Program-made: the position numbers and the translations under genes
Source of the DNA: Malaya genurostris
Lineage: Eukaryota > Arthropoda > Insecta > Diptera > Culicidae
Direction of reading: 5' to 3'
DNA: 64,000 nt
Assembly (NCBI RefSeq): GCF_030247185.1
Contig: NC_080570.1
Coordinates: forward strand, 4,278,001-4,342,000
Notes under the pieces: generated by a model
Databases searched by the model: none
Seen by the model: only the letters and a program-made list of their open reading frames with translations
What the model was told of the DNA's origin: nothing
In this document: positions 19,254-30,402 of the stretch, one piece after another
Layout: each line of letters starts with the position of its first letter
Numbering within the stretch: the stretch's first letter is position 1

Positions 19254-22200
19254 CTAGTTATCATTACCTGAACTGTCGCTTTCGATGACCTTGGTTATTT
19301 TCTTATTCTGCCGAGAGCGTGCAGCGGCCCGGGCACTGGCCGCTGGGGGTAGATTTTCTTCTTCGCTCTCACTTTCACTGTCCGACGACGACGGTTTTGG
19401 CTGACGTCCGCGGCGTGCTCTGCTGGCAACAGCAGCAGCTTTGCTTTTCACAGCTGATTTTGGCGCGGGTCGCCCACCTCGTGCACTTCGACTTCCACCC
19501 GCCGACGGTTGAGTACTGGTAATGCCACTTCCGGTGTCTTCATCCCCTTCCCGAATGGACAAACATTCCTCCAAGCGGTTTTCGAACTCGGTGACGGCGG
19601 CCTGTGTGTGTGTGTGCCGAAAAAAATGAAATAAAGATGATTAGACGACGAGACAAAAAGAAATTCTTGGCAGCGGTGGGATTCGAACCCACGCCTCCGA
19701 GGAGACTGGTGCCTTAAACCAGCGCCTTAGACCGCTCGGCCACGCTACCCTTGGTGGGAGGCGGGGCTGAGTGAGCGATCACGTTTGCTAGTTTCACAGG
19801 GTTGTAGTCTTAAACTTATCATGACAGTATTTTATTTATTCGATAAGCCAAATTACATTACAAGTTAAATAGCAGAGTGGTTAAAATTGACAACAATAGA
19901 TTGTTTTGCGAAAAAGAAAAACACCATCTAATCACATCTGGCATGAAAAAAAGTGAGTTTTACCCTCCTGTGGTGTAGGGTATGAGAAAATGGAGATTTG
20001 GAAACATTTTTTTTCGTCTCTGATGAAATTGCATTATTATTCTTGCCATCGGCGAAAAAACTAATAGATGAAACCGAGGCGGAATAAAATTTAATACAAT
20101 GCAATGCATTATTTTTCTTCACAGGTTCACTAGATCCCTGCGATGTCTCCTGATATTTTATACGTTCGTCGAAAAATTATTTCTCTAGGATTCGTTCAAA
20201 ATCTTATTAAATGTTTGATGTTTCATAACATAGTTCTTTGAAGTCTCAGAAAATACTCTGAATCCCTCAAATCAACTACAATTTCTTCAGCAGTCCATTA
20301 TTTAACACTACTCGGATTTGTCCGATAGTGTTGTTCAATTTTGTTTTAAAGTTCGTCGGAGGTTTTACATTATTTTTGCTATCACTCGTAGATCTACAAT
20401 CTCTCTCAATAGCAAGAATCAATTAAATCTTCCTAGCCTAGTTAGTATGGTCTTACTTTGAAAAAATAAATCGATATATTAGATACTTTCGATAATTTTT
20501 TCGAAAATCTACGGAATTTATTCTTAGGGCAATCTGGCATCCACTCTGGGTAGAGATGCCATTTACAGGTTATAAAGATTTTTGCATGGGCTTACGTCAT
20601 AAGAATCGTCAAACGAAGTAAGCTTTGATATATTCTGTGTTTGTTGCAATGTTGGCACTGCTTTCATGTGCCAAACATATTTGGATGCATCCGAATAATT
20701 TGAAATGGTTTTCATTTCAAGTTTACTATATTCATTTGTAGAAAAACATCCGTGCAAATTTCAAATTTAATAAAAGATCGTGAACAATATTCATAACGCG
20801 AAAGCAAAGAGCACAATTTTGTGTTATATTCAATTGGAGCAATAGCAATGTACTCTTCATTTACCCTTCATCAAGCAAAGTATCAGAACTGCCATATTAA
20901 ATTCCGCGTTATAAAAGAAAATCCATACCATCTGCACAAAGTTTATAAAAATCTGAATGAAATATTAAACAATGTAAATTTTTCGGAAAAATAATTTTTG
21001 TTCTAATCAATAAAAACATGAACAGGGGGGGAAGGTTTCGCTTTGTGCAATTCAATTTTAACTGCTTTAAACACCGACGAGTCGAAGGCAACACCAGCAG
21101 AGAATTCCAATAAATAGACCGCTAGAAACTATCCATAACAAAAAAATTCTGGCAGCGGTGGGATTCGAACCCACGCCCCCGAAGAGACTGGTGCCTTAAA
21201 CCAGCGCCTTAGACCGCTCGGCCACGCTACCTTCTGCATTGCGAGCTGCGAAAATCAATACTAGTGCTAAGTACCTCCATAAGAATGTTGAATTTGAAAC
21301 TATCTTTGAATTATGAAAAGTAACGTCGTGTAACGGGAAGTAACGACCAATCAATTTACTTCATATTGATGGTGAAATGTACAATTCTTTCATGAAGTCT
21401 GATATAACGTACACATTCTAATAGGAAGTAAATATAGATACCGGTGAATGACCGTAATGATTAAAACCGACGCTATTTATAATCATATCATTCAACTCCG
21501 GTTTTAACCGTGAAGTCGTTGTTCGCCAGACTAAATGAATAAATAGTTTCGATTCAGAATGTTTGTAGGTACTGAAAAGGATTCATTTTGGTGTTTTGTT
21601 AAAAAAAGTTTAAACCAGGATGAAGAAAAAATGTGTAATAATAATAATTCAACATACCTTCAGTTCCGGCTTTGCCAGTTTGTTGGTGTTACTGATGATG
21701 GTCTTGAACGAGGTGTGAATTTCGTCGTACTGCACCTTATCCTTGAAGCAACCGATATTTTCCGACAGTTTTTTGATCGTCTTCTCGTTATACGACAGCA
21801 ACGACAAACAGAAGGCAATATCGCGCCACTGGCGCTGTTCCGACGTTACCCGGAACCGTAAGCACAACTTTTCCACCAAACTTTCGATCTGTTTGTCCTT
21901 GTTGATTAGGCCAATGATGTGCTTCATAATGATGTGGTACTTTTCCTCTTCCAGCTCCAACGCTGGATCACTCAGGCGGGAGATGATGTCCGGTAGGACG
22001 TTATACAGAATATTCGATTTGTTGGCAATCTCTTTGAAGAACTGCTCGGTAATGGTTTGGATTTCTGGTGCCGGATCTACGATGCACAAAGCCAGGTCGG
22101 ATATCTGTCCCTTGACACGAATCATTTCGTGCAGAATCAGATTCGACAGCATTTTGACAGCAGTCAGCCGTAGTTCGACGTTTTTTTCGTGAAGTGTCGC

Positions 22201-25200
22201 GTACATATAACTGGTCCAGGGTTCGATCACATTCGGAAATCGGAACGTTAGATCCGATAAGCCGATAACAATGTTGCATTTGATTTGATTGTTCTTCGTG
22301 TGCTGCAGGATGTTCATCAGGAACGACATGTGATTCTCGCAAAATTTAGACGATACGGACATCAGCCGAATCAGTGTTAGAACGGCACATTTTTGCAGCA
22401 GTTCGTCGGGGTGTCGATGCGGTTGTCGACATATCTCAATCACCGTAGGAATGAACCGACCCAGGAGACTCGTGGTGGTGCATATCATTTCGTGTTCGCA
22501 AATAGCGTTAATCTCTTCAGCGGCGGCATCTTCGGCCGTTGCACCGCTCAACAGTTCCTCTTCCTCCGGTTGTTCGTGTTCTTTTCCACTCGGCCCGGAC
22601 AACCGTTTGATTGCGGAGCTGGCCGAAACGTTCAGATTTATTGTCTTTCGTTTCGGGGTATTCTTGCTAAGGGCCGCAGTTTTCTTTTTCTGATTTTTCA
22701 GCTCGTCCTTTAACTCTTGCCGGTATTTGAGATTTCCGTAGACGTCGATGTCCAGATAGATCATTTCTCGCATCGCCACGTATCCGATAATGAGGATGTA
22801 TCGTGCTAATATGAAGGTGGGCAACGTGACGGTGCCTGGTTTGCTGCTGCTGCTGCTGTTGGACGATTGAGAAAAACGTATCGGCTCTTCTTGAGTGGAA
22901 GCAGGAATTGTGGACACCTGCGACGCGCTTTCGACATCTTCGATTCCCTTCAGTTTTTCCGAAAGCACTTGCAACTTTTCGTTGATAGTAACCAAAATAT
23001 TTTGACTAACAACATCCGGGGTTTTTACCATTTTGTAAATGAAATCGAACGTTTTCGTGCCAACGTTATCGAAATCGTCCAGTTTACTGTTGAAAAATAA
23101 CTTCACGAAAATCTCGATCACCTTCTCCACCGAGGACGAGTTGGACTCGTACCGTTTGTAGTACTTCACATTGTCCTTCGGTTTTGGGAGGGAATTCATC
23201 AGCAGCGAAAGGGTACCCGTAAAAATGCGAGGATCGGAACGACCTCTCGTTTCGAAGCCAATGTTTTCCAGTAATGTTTGATTGACCATCACCACTGACG
23301 GTTTACCGGCCGATACCATGATCAAAAGTTGCAATGCTTGTCGAGATTCGGCATCGGTCACCGAGTCCAGCTTTTTCGTGTAGATTTCAAACATTACCTG
23401 GATCATCTGGGCATCGATATCGCCACACTCAACCCACTCCCGGACAAGGACCTCCATTGCTGTGAAATGGCCTATGGTCAGTTTTATCATGAACTGGCAC
23501 AGATTGCGCACAACCTTGACGTGCTTTGCTCGACCTTCCAGATCGACCTCCAGTAGAACTCGTTTATAAGCGCTAACAACGCTGCTTCGTTTGTCTGCAT
23601 CCGACGACCAAACCAGATATAACATCTGCTGCATCCCACACTCCGTTCCCTTGATTCCGAACAGATAAGCGTACGTAAAGAAATCAATCGCCTCGACCAC
23701 ATCCGACTGCGATTTCGACATCAGCATGTCCTGCAGCTTCGGCACGGCATCGGAAATTATTTCCGAGAAGCGAATCGAATCCTTCAGGAAATTTACTTCA
23801 TTCTCTGCTTTCTGAAATTCCTCATTCAAGCTTTTATCGATCCGACTATTTATGTAGTAACTTTTCAATACTGTCATATAGTAGAGAATCTGTTGTTCGA
23901 TTGTCAGTGTTTTCCGACTTTCGGTATTGCCGAGGGCGTAATCCACCTTACAGGCTAGCTGTATCAACTCTTTGTAGCGCTGTCCATCGACCATTGCTAC
24001 AATATCTTTGACAAGTGTGGCAACATCATCCATCGTACCTTCCGGTTGCTCTTCCGAAGCGTTATCCTTCGATAGCTCTTCGGAGATGGTTGGATACATT
24101 TGAACCGTAATATCTTCCCAATCTTCTTCGATTTTTTTCAAAGCCGTGTCCTGTTCGACCATTTTGTCTCGAATCTCTTGCAGCTTTTTATCTGCATGTT
24201 CGTATTGAGTTTTGAGCTCTGCGAGTGATAGCTGTAAAAAAAAAATTCAATTGGTTATTATTCTGAAAAAAAACTATGCTACGAACACTTACCTTAGCGG
24301 AAAAGGGATTGTGTTCCAAGAATGCTTTGATCAAGGCAATGGAATTCTTCCGCACCAACAACGCCTTATCTTCCAGCCGTTCCACAGCTCTTTCCAGCAC
24401 CTGATGATGCCAACTAAGAGGAACTGCGTTACTACGTTGAAGATGGTGCCACACTTGTAGCACCTTCGAACGCACATGGGCCGACACATCCATGGTGTGA
24501 TTTAGTAAGTCTTGCAAAAATTCATCTCTTGTTTCCTTCAGTTCATCACTCAACTCTTCCGAGGTGAGCTCAGAAAGAATAGCCTCTCCCATTATTTGCA
24601 GAACGCAGTTTCGAACTACGTACGATTCCAGTCCCAACAATTCGTCGCTCAATGTGGACAAATGCGGAATAATTAACTTAGGAGCAAGAGTTCCTAGCTC
24701 AACTAAAAACTGACTGAAGTGCCGGGCGGTTTGTGTATCTGACGAATCTACGCTTAGCCGCTCAATCAGTTCCTTTATCAGCACCGGATAAACGGTAGAG
24801 ATTCCAAATTCCTCGTACAGAAGCATTACCCCAGCCGCGATTGGAGCGATCGATGCTTCACATCTCTCTAGAATTTGCAGTGTTCTCACTGGGAATGACA
24901 ACGCATGGTTGTAGCGTTTGATTGCTGTGCCGAGTATTTGAAAAACACTGTCGGCCATGCTACGAGCTTTCACGTACGACTGTTCCAGGGTGCGGTAGCA
25001 GATGTCGCAAATTAGACTGCAAGAAGCAAAGACAAAATTAACCCTTTGTTTTCATCAATCAGATGATACAAAAAAATAACTGTATTCTTCACTTACTCGA
25101 CAAAGCTTTCCTCGCACACCGGAGGATCCCACAATTTCTCCAGCGGTAGCTGGAACAGATTATACAACTGCACAATGCACCGGTACCGCTTGTTATCCCA

Positions 25201-25674
25201 CTCCAGCACCTCAACCGGGGGGTCGGTATCTTTCTTTTTAGTCGCTCCGCCTTTTTTCAGCAATCCGGCGTTTTCCTTCGATGTATTGACGTGGGCATCG
25301 ATAGCCTTCACTATACCACCCATCAGATAGATTAACATCTTGACCGCATTCAGTGACTGCAGTCGGTCCTCTCGTTGCAAATCCGGTCTACCCAACAATT
25401 CCGCCAGCATAGTTCCCAGCCGATCAACGGCAATGAACAGCAAATCATAGGCCCGGACCAGGTTCGTTCCGGAAAGCTGCTGGGCATTGTCTATCACCGA
25501 GTAGAACATATCGAAATGGTCAAACACCCCGAACGGGTCGTTCAACGCTGAACGAGCATTTCTTAGCGCGTCGGGGATCTCGCGCGAGTCGAGAACGCGC
25601 CCCACGCAGTAGTTATTTTTGTCCGAATTTAGCAACTCGGCATTCACCCGTGGTATCGCAAACTGCCAGTTCAT
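19254..25674 (-). CDS. Cap-D2: Condensin I HEAT subunit Cap-D2 (NCAPD2)
   Basis: Four exons, read 25674-25097, 25016-24293, 24231-21658 and 19601-19254, join exactly in frame (GA|GTAAGT, AAG|GTAAGT, AAG|GTATGT donors; TTGCAG, TTACAG, CACACAG acceptors) to about 1407 residues. Human NCAPD2 is 1401. The N-terminal Cnd1_N region starts MNWQFAIPRVNAELLNSDKN. HEAT-type helices fill exons 2-3. The C-terminal Cnd1 domain contains FCENHMSFLMNILQHTKNNQ and LTFRFPNVIEPWTSYMYATL. The last exon is a disordered tail with alternating Arg/Ala-rich and acidic Ser/Glu-rich blocks (SSSDSESESEEE). Cap-D2 scaffolds condensin I for mitotic chromosome compaction. The final intron is 2.06 kb and carries two tRNA genes on the same strand. 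The minus-strand C-terminal exon could continue past 19261 by a GGTAATGA donor, but the TAG at 19254-19256 is a natural end. Confidence 0.95.
19668..19749 (-). tRNA. tRNA-Leu (anticodon AAG)
   Basis: The 82-nt cloverleaf is on the minus strand. Acceptor GGTAGCG pairs with CGCTGCC, followed by discriminator A. The D region TGGCCGAGCGGTCTAAGGCG is the A box, the anticodon stem CTGGT/ACCAG holds the loop TTAAGGC (AAG), the long variable arm is TCTCCTCGGAGGCG, and GGTTCGAATCC is the B box. A run of T (TTTCTTTTT) follows as terminator. It lies inside the last Cap-D2 intron in the same orientation. No intron is seen in the tRNA. Confidence 0.95.
20550..20591 (+). repeat. Fragment of the CAGAGATGCCA hAT-type MITE
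   Basis: TAGAGATGCCATTTACAGGT followed by TATAAAGATTTTTGCATGGG resembles the left end of the element at 30403 (AGAGATGCCATTTATACAG ... AGATTTTTACATG). Only about 40 bases are recognisable; no right end is found. Confidence 0.4.
21150..21231 (-). tRNA. tRNA-Leu (anticodon AAG), second copy
   Basis: Identical to the copy at 19668 in acceptor, D, anticodon and T arms. It differs only at the variable-arm region (TCTCTTCGGGGGCG here). The loop TTAAGGC gives anticodon AAG. GGTTCGAATCC is the B box, and TTTTTTT directly after the gene is the pol III terminator. It sits 1.4 kb upstream (in Cap-D2 sense) of its sister within the same intron. The sequence around the two genes is not shared, which suggests an old duplication or separate insertions. 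Confidence 0.95.
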
Positions 25675-26172
25675 TTTAACTTTCGGGATAAAGCACTACA
25701 CTTTTCTATACATCGGCAACCGTTTCCAAGCCGAATTATGAAAGAAATCAGGCAATAAATAAAAATAAGACAGCACAACTAAACTGCCGCTTCCATCAGG
25801 CTTGGTTGTAAAACGATAGAATTGATAGTAAACGGTGAGAACGAATGTCGAGGGACAAGCCACTCTCAATATACAACATTCAAATATTACGGTTGTGCAA
25901 TGAATGAAAAACGTACAATTTTTTATCGTTTTTTTCTGGAGGGGCACTCGGATCAGTTTTCCAAATTTTTCTTTCGTCACTCGTAACTGTGTAGTGTAGG
26001 GATAGTTTTGTTTCCATGGAAACAAATGCTTCCATGTACACATTCTAGTGAAAACTAGAATGACTTTTTCGAATAGATACGATCGAAAGTATTCTTACGT
26101 ACGAGTGTTCGATACGGACGTAAACAAAAATGAGGGCGACGTGAACATTTCATAAAGTCATATAAGCCAAAA
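25675..26172. promoter_or_regulatory. Upstream region of Cap-D2
   Basis: This is the flank upstream of the Cap-D2 ATG. A 115-codon minus-strand open frame here (25696-26043) has no recognisable domain and is likely 5' UTR or promoter DNA. ATTCTAGTGAAAACTAGAAT at 26042-26061 is a small perfect-ended inverted repeat. I cannot identify a TATA box or initiator with confidence. Confidence 0.35.
26049..26137. repeat. Direct repeat, copy 1 (partner at 28064-28131)
   Basis: AAACTAGAATGACTTTTTCG ... CGATACGGACGTAAACAAAA, then ATGAGGGCGA, matches AAACAAGAATGGTTTATTCG ... CGATACAGACGTAAACAAAA, then ATGAGGGTGA at 28064-28131. It is an old same-orientation duplication that brackets the foldback cluster. 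Confidence 0.5.
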
Positions 26173-26321
26173 GCTGCCCTTACACGAGTCATTAAAAATG
26201 TCATTAGTAAAAAAAAAATATCATTTTAATGAACGTGTTGTGGTGCACTAATGACGAAATTTTTAACAAATTTGAATTACATCATTTAAAATGACATTTT
26301 TAATGCTCGTGTAAGGGCCGC
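26173..26321. mobile_element. 149-bp palindromic MITE (TIR GCCCTTACACGAG)
   Basis: The left end AGCTGCCCTTACACGAGTCA and the right end TGCTCGTGTAAGGGCCGCT form inverted repeats that continue inward (TTAAAAATGTCATT / AATGACATTTTTAA), for over 30 paired bases with a few mismatches. The interior is A/T-rich and non-coding. Confidence 0.75.
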
Positions 26322-26525
26322 TAAAGAGAGATTTTTTTGTTTTCTTCCTCTTCTGTTAATAACTCCTTAATTTTCACGTTTACTTACAAGTTAGTCGTGT
26401 AGAATGAAAGACAATATTTCCAGTTTTTTAACAGTACCAAATATGTAACGAACATTTGTGTAATAACGCAGATATAGTCCGAAGGAAAGGGAAACAAAGA
26501 GAATCTGCCAATTTTGATCGAATTT

Positions 26526-27262
26526 ATGGCTATCGTCCAAGTATCATGCGCGCGGGTGGATTTGGGAAATTTTCGATGGAAATTTTGAAAAGTAACCAAA
26601 AACAAAAACATACAGACCTTTGAAAATCTTTTATTTTGACTGCAGGGATTAAAATGGCTGGAAAATGCGGAGGATTTTCCGAGTGCTATCAAAAATAGCT
26701 CTGAAAAATGAGTGTTTTTATGATCTTCCACAATTATTTTGAAAAAATAATGCGTTGATATGTTTTTTTTTTCGAATAAACTTTTTCTGGCTGCAAGAAT
26801 TACATTCAATTACAGTTTTGAACACCTTTCCACGCTTTTCATGGAAAATCAACGAATTTCATATAACCGATTTCGTTCCATGTTGACGATTTTTAAGTAC
26901 TGAACGAAAAACAAATTATTTCGCAACGATGCTAATTCAATTTCTAAACGGAACAATGTTAGTTTTGTAAAGTTTCTAAGTTTTCCTCAGAATAAGATCA
27001 AAGATTTTACAATGAACTGAAGAAAATCCGCTTCAGTTTGAAGGCGTGTGAATAATTGTGAAAGATGACAAAAACACTCATTTTTCAGAGCTATTTATGA
27101 TAACATTCGCAAAATCCTTTGAATTTTTCAGCCATTTTTACCCTGCAGATAAATAAAAGTTTTTCAAAGGTCTGTTGTTTTTGGTTTTGATAAATTCTTC
27201 AAAATTTTCATCTAAAATTTCCTTAAACCACCCGCACGCATGATAATTGGACGATGGCCTTA
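26526..27262. mobile_element. 737-bp foldback element with ~200-bp inverted arms
   Basis: The left arm is 26526-26726 and the right arm 27062-27262. They are reverse complements with scattered changes: ATGGCTATCGTCCAAGTATC pairs with ATAATTGGACGATGGCC, AACATACAGACCTTTGAAAA with TTTTCAAAGGTCTG, and ATAGCTCTGAAAAATGAGTG with CACTCATTTTTCAGAGCTAT. The central ~335 bases are unpaired. Open frames across it (for example 26384-26809, minus) are fortuitous. Confidence 0.75.
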
Positions 27263-27327
27263 ACTTTGTTTGTTTGTTTGCCCACACACTTTTTTTTCGA
27301 TTAATCTAAGGAAAATAATTGCCGCCA

Positions 27328-27382
27328 GACTCTGTCAGCTAGGAGCGAAATCAGTCTTCAGTTCAGCAACGCCATCGTTCAA
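27328..27382 (-). repeat. Fragment of the repeat seen at 36123 and 41445
   Basis: On the minus strand this reads GATGGCGTTGCTGAACTGAA, then GACTGATTTCGCTCCTAGCT, then GACAGAGTCTG. It matches the right ends of the 262-bp repeats ending at 36384 and 41707. Only the terminal 55 bases are present. Confidence 0.6.
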
Positions 27383-27410
27383 AATCACATTGAGTAAAAA
27401 AATAAAAAAG

Positions 27411-27573
27411 GGTAAACTATCGAAAACATGACAAAATTGCATGAAAAAGGCAACATATTTTTCGCAGATACTTCTGGTCGGACTGCTATTTTCAATGCTG
27501 GTTCCGATCAGTAGAATCTGCGAAAAATATGATGCATTTTCCTTGAAATTTTATCATCTTTTCGATAGTTTAC
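27411..27573. repeat. 163-bp near-complete hairpin
   Basis: GTAAACTATCGAAAACATGA ... ATATTTTTCGCAGAT on the left pairs with ATCTGCGAAAAATATGATGC ... TCTTTTCGATAGTTTAC on the right. The loop region (TCTGGTCGGA ... TCCGATCAGTAGA) also pairs, so nearly the whole segment folds back. It may be a palindromic MITE. A transcript would form a long hairpin. Confidence 0.7.
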
Positions 27574-28459
27574 ATATTTATTACATTGGTAAAATCATGC
27601 ATTTAATATAAAATAAAGCATGTTAACCCATGGCGTATTTTCCATAAAGTGCCTAATAGATATGGTAAAATTTGATGCTTGGAACCGCGCATATATTCGA
27701 AGGCTCGACAGAAAAAAAACAAGCATTTTACTATTCCTGTTACGCTTTCTAAATGTTTTATTCAAAAAACAAATGTATCATTTCATTGTAAATAACCTTC
27801 ACATTCGAAATAGGAATTCGTTGGAAGTCGGTTAAACTTTTTTTTATGTATTCGAACGGTTGACATTCGAAACATTGAACTGACGAACACAAATCACTGT
27901 ATTTCGTCTATTCATCTGTAAACGAGAATGCGACTTTTCGTTCGAATACACGGATCGTTCGAAAATAAACTGGCATACACAATTGATTTTCGCATTTATT
28001 TGAAGAAGTTTACTGATATTTAAATATTTTTTTTGCAAAAGAGTCGCGTTCGAGTTTAATCGTGTGAAAACAAGAATGGTTTATTCGTATCAGTACGCTG
28101 ATTATCGATACAGACGTAAACAAAAATGAGGGTGATAGTTCCCAGACTGGTTGTATATTTAATTTAGTTTGTTTTAGTTCGATTGTTTAAAGTGATTCTG
28201 AAGAGCCGAATTCTCGATTTTTTGACTAATTACAGGGAATAAATCACTCTTAATTTCGGACAAGCATTTGTATGACACATAAATGATGGAAAGAGAAAGT
28301 AAACAAAGAAATCTGTCATTGACTTTTCGGACCATTTCAAATGTTCACGTCGAATTGTGAACGATATTTAGTCAAAACGATTTACAAACTAAACTTCATT
28401 CGGTAATTTTGTCATCTTTTGACGAGTTAACAGCCGAACTACCGAACATTTTAACAGTA
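27574..28459. other. Unassigned spacer with old repeats
   Basis: AT-rich, no supported gene. It includes the second direct-repeat copy (28064-28131) and an AGAGAAAGTAAACAAAGA motif at about 28291 that recurs in the elements at 30995 and 36888, hinting at a further decayed TIR element. Confidence 0.4.
28064..28131. repeat. Direct repeat, copy 2 (partner at 26049-26137)
   Basis: The shared core is CGATAC.GACGTAAACAAAA then ATGAGGG.GA, preceded by a weaker match. It is in the same orientation as copy 1 and about 2 kb away. Confidence 0.5.
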
Positions 28460-28740
28460 ATACACTGAAGGTCTTTTTTACGCGGTTTTTTTTAATGAGG
28501 TTTCTTATTATGCGGATTTTTTTACACGAATTTCCGAAGTTACGCGGTTTTTTACGTGAAATTCCGAAGTTCTCTAAGTCCCAAAGTCGAAAAAATACTT
28601 TTTTCTTAGATTTCACCAGATCTGGACGTTTCATGCATTTCTAAGATATTTGACATAAAAAAATTTCATTAATTTTGAGTATTTTTTAACGCGGATTTTT
28701 ATGCGGTACGTAGCCCCCGCATAAAAAGAGACCTCAGGTA
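28460..28740. mobile_element. MITE family A (TIR ACACTGAGGTCT), copy 2
   Basis: It starts ATACACTGAAGGTCTTTTTT and ends CATAAAAAGAGACCTCAGGTA. As in copy 1 (2917-3163), ACGCGGTTTTTT and GCGGATTTTT motifs repeat inside and GTAGCCCCCGC precedes the right TIR (copy 1: GTATCCCCCGC). It is about 35 bp longer than copy 1, with internal indels. Confidence 0.75.
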
Positions 28741-29009
28741 GCTAAAGGTATCGGTGATGACATGTTATTTCTACTGAAGAAATCGAGCTCTGAGATCGGC
28801 AATCTAATTTAAGTGGCATGGACTGTAAGCAAATTCAGAACGATATGATTCTGAGCATTATTATGACATGGAGGAATGTGGATATCGAAAGCAAACAAAA
28901 ATTACAACGAGAAATTTATTCCTCCCCCAGTAAGAAGACAAACAAGTGTACAACTTTTAAAATTGGACTTCCTCGTGGGTTACTACTGATAATATGCTCA
29001 AAACAATGT
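28741..29009. other. mRpL1 downstream flank
   Basis: The probable 3' UTR of the minus-strand mRpL1 gene. No other feature is seen, and the 87-codon plus-strand frame across it runs antisense into mRpL1. Confidence 0.4.
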
Positions 29010-30150
29010 TCAACTATTCATTACGGCCGATTGCTTTTCATCACCTTCATCATGCTCTTCGTCGACATTCTCAGCTGCTGAATCTTTTTTCGTGGCAGCT
29101 TTTCCTTCAGAAGGCACATACAGGAACGGATCAATCTTTAGCGTTTCTCCCGATGGTGGACTTTTAAGTAATACTCGGGTGATAAATTTCCCTTCGCGTT
29201 TCGGTCGCATTGAGTTTACATCCATCAGCAGCGTTGATAGATTTTCCTCTAAATGCTTACTGTCCATCTCGAGCATGCCTAAGCAGGCCACGATAGAACC
29301 AAAATCCTTTTGATTCTCGTCCTTCTCGGCTGAGTATTGAATTCCATGCAAGTATCGTTCAATCATTTCTGGTAAATTCACACCAAGCGTTCCATGGCGG
29401 GGGTTTGGAAATTTGGCTTTTTTGAGTAAGCCTCGAATAACAACTAAATCCGGTAGAATGTTTTGATGCGCAAGCACAAATGGATATTCTGTAAGCTGCA
29501 AGTCGCCGTTTTGGATTTCCTTGATTAGCTCTATTCCGCCAACAAGAGTTGCGCCAGCGTCGGTAGCTTCTTTCAGTATATCCTGACCCTTTGCAAAAAC
29601 AAGAATGTTTCTATTCTCATTTTGCTTGAACTTATGTGGAATGGCAACCATTCGCTGAAAATTGTCTACGAAACGAGTGATTTTCTCCGCCTGCATATTC
29701 AGTTCTATGTGGGCATAGAGCGGAGCATTCGGCACATTGTACATGGTCGGATGATGTGTTTCTCGGTGGCACTGAACAGCTTCATCGACGGAGTATACCC
29801 TCCATTTGTAGTATTTGCTCACCCAGCAGTTATCGATGGGCACTTGTTTCCAGCTGTCGTCTATGTGCTTGTTCACTTGCTTCAGGTTCAATCTCAAAAT
29901 GAAATTTTCACGATAATCAATCAAATTAAGAGATCAGAATGAATTTTACCTACTTGCCCTTGTTCCTCATGTCATGTCGAATAAATCCAATCTTTTCTAC
30001 TACTTTTTTGACTTTGGCTTTACGTGCCTTCTCTCGAGTTCCCTTACGAGCAGCAAGATCGTTTGCGGATATATGCAGCATACGAGTGTTGGCTATCAAA
30101 GCTGACGACACCCCGAAACGATTTAGCATTGTAGCAGATATATTTAACAT
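29010..30150 (-). CDS. mRpL1: Mitochondrial large-subunit ribosomal protein uL1m
   Basis: Exon 1 (30150-29954) and exon 2 (29892-29010) join across a 61-bp intron (GGCAA|GTAGGT ... TTTTGAG|ATTGAA) in frame, giving 359 residues. The N-terminus MLNISATMLNRFGVSSALIA is rich in Ser, Asn and Arg without acids, as in mitochondrial presequences. It is followed by a basic stretch (RKGTREKARKAKVKKVVEKI). The uL1 fold is recognised from YSVDEAVQCHRETHHPTMYN, NILVFAKGQDILKEATDAGA, LPDLVVIRGLLKKAKFPNPR and HGTLGVNLPEMIERY. The C-terminus is an acidic tail (DEEHDEGDEK), a common mitochondrial extension. uL1m forms the L1 stalk that guides tRNA exit in the mitoribosome. Confidence 0.92.
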
Positions 30151-30402
30151 TTTCTTCGAAAATAACGGTGTTTAAAATTGAATTATTATAATTATTAACG
30201 TAAGTATTCTTTGGATAACTAATAGCCTAAAAAACACGGATGGCAGTCGCGGTACACTTCTAATTTGACGTTTTCTGTATTTTGACCGGTGTCTGTATCA
30301 AGTCAGGCACTAAATTATTTGGGCCTGGAATTATGTGATTGTTGCGCCATCTGCATGTGGAATTACGCAGTTGAGCAAAAATTGCAGTGGATCAACCTGA
30401 GC
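30151..30402. promoter_or_regulatory. mRpL1 upstream region
   Basis: Short 5' flank between mRpL1 and a hAT-type MITE. GTTGCGCCATCTGCATGTGG (30341-30360) echoes the inverted repeats at 35797 and 36741 and may be a decayed repeat. Confidence 0.35.

Noticed and set aside
25696..26043. 115-codon minus frame upstream of Cap-D2
   Set aside because: Aromatic and Cys-rich chance frame in promoter/5' UTR DNA. Cap-D2 has a good start at 25674.
26384..26809. 141-codon minus frame
   Set aside because: It lies in the arm of the foldback element and has no domain.
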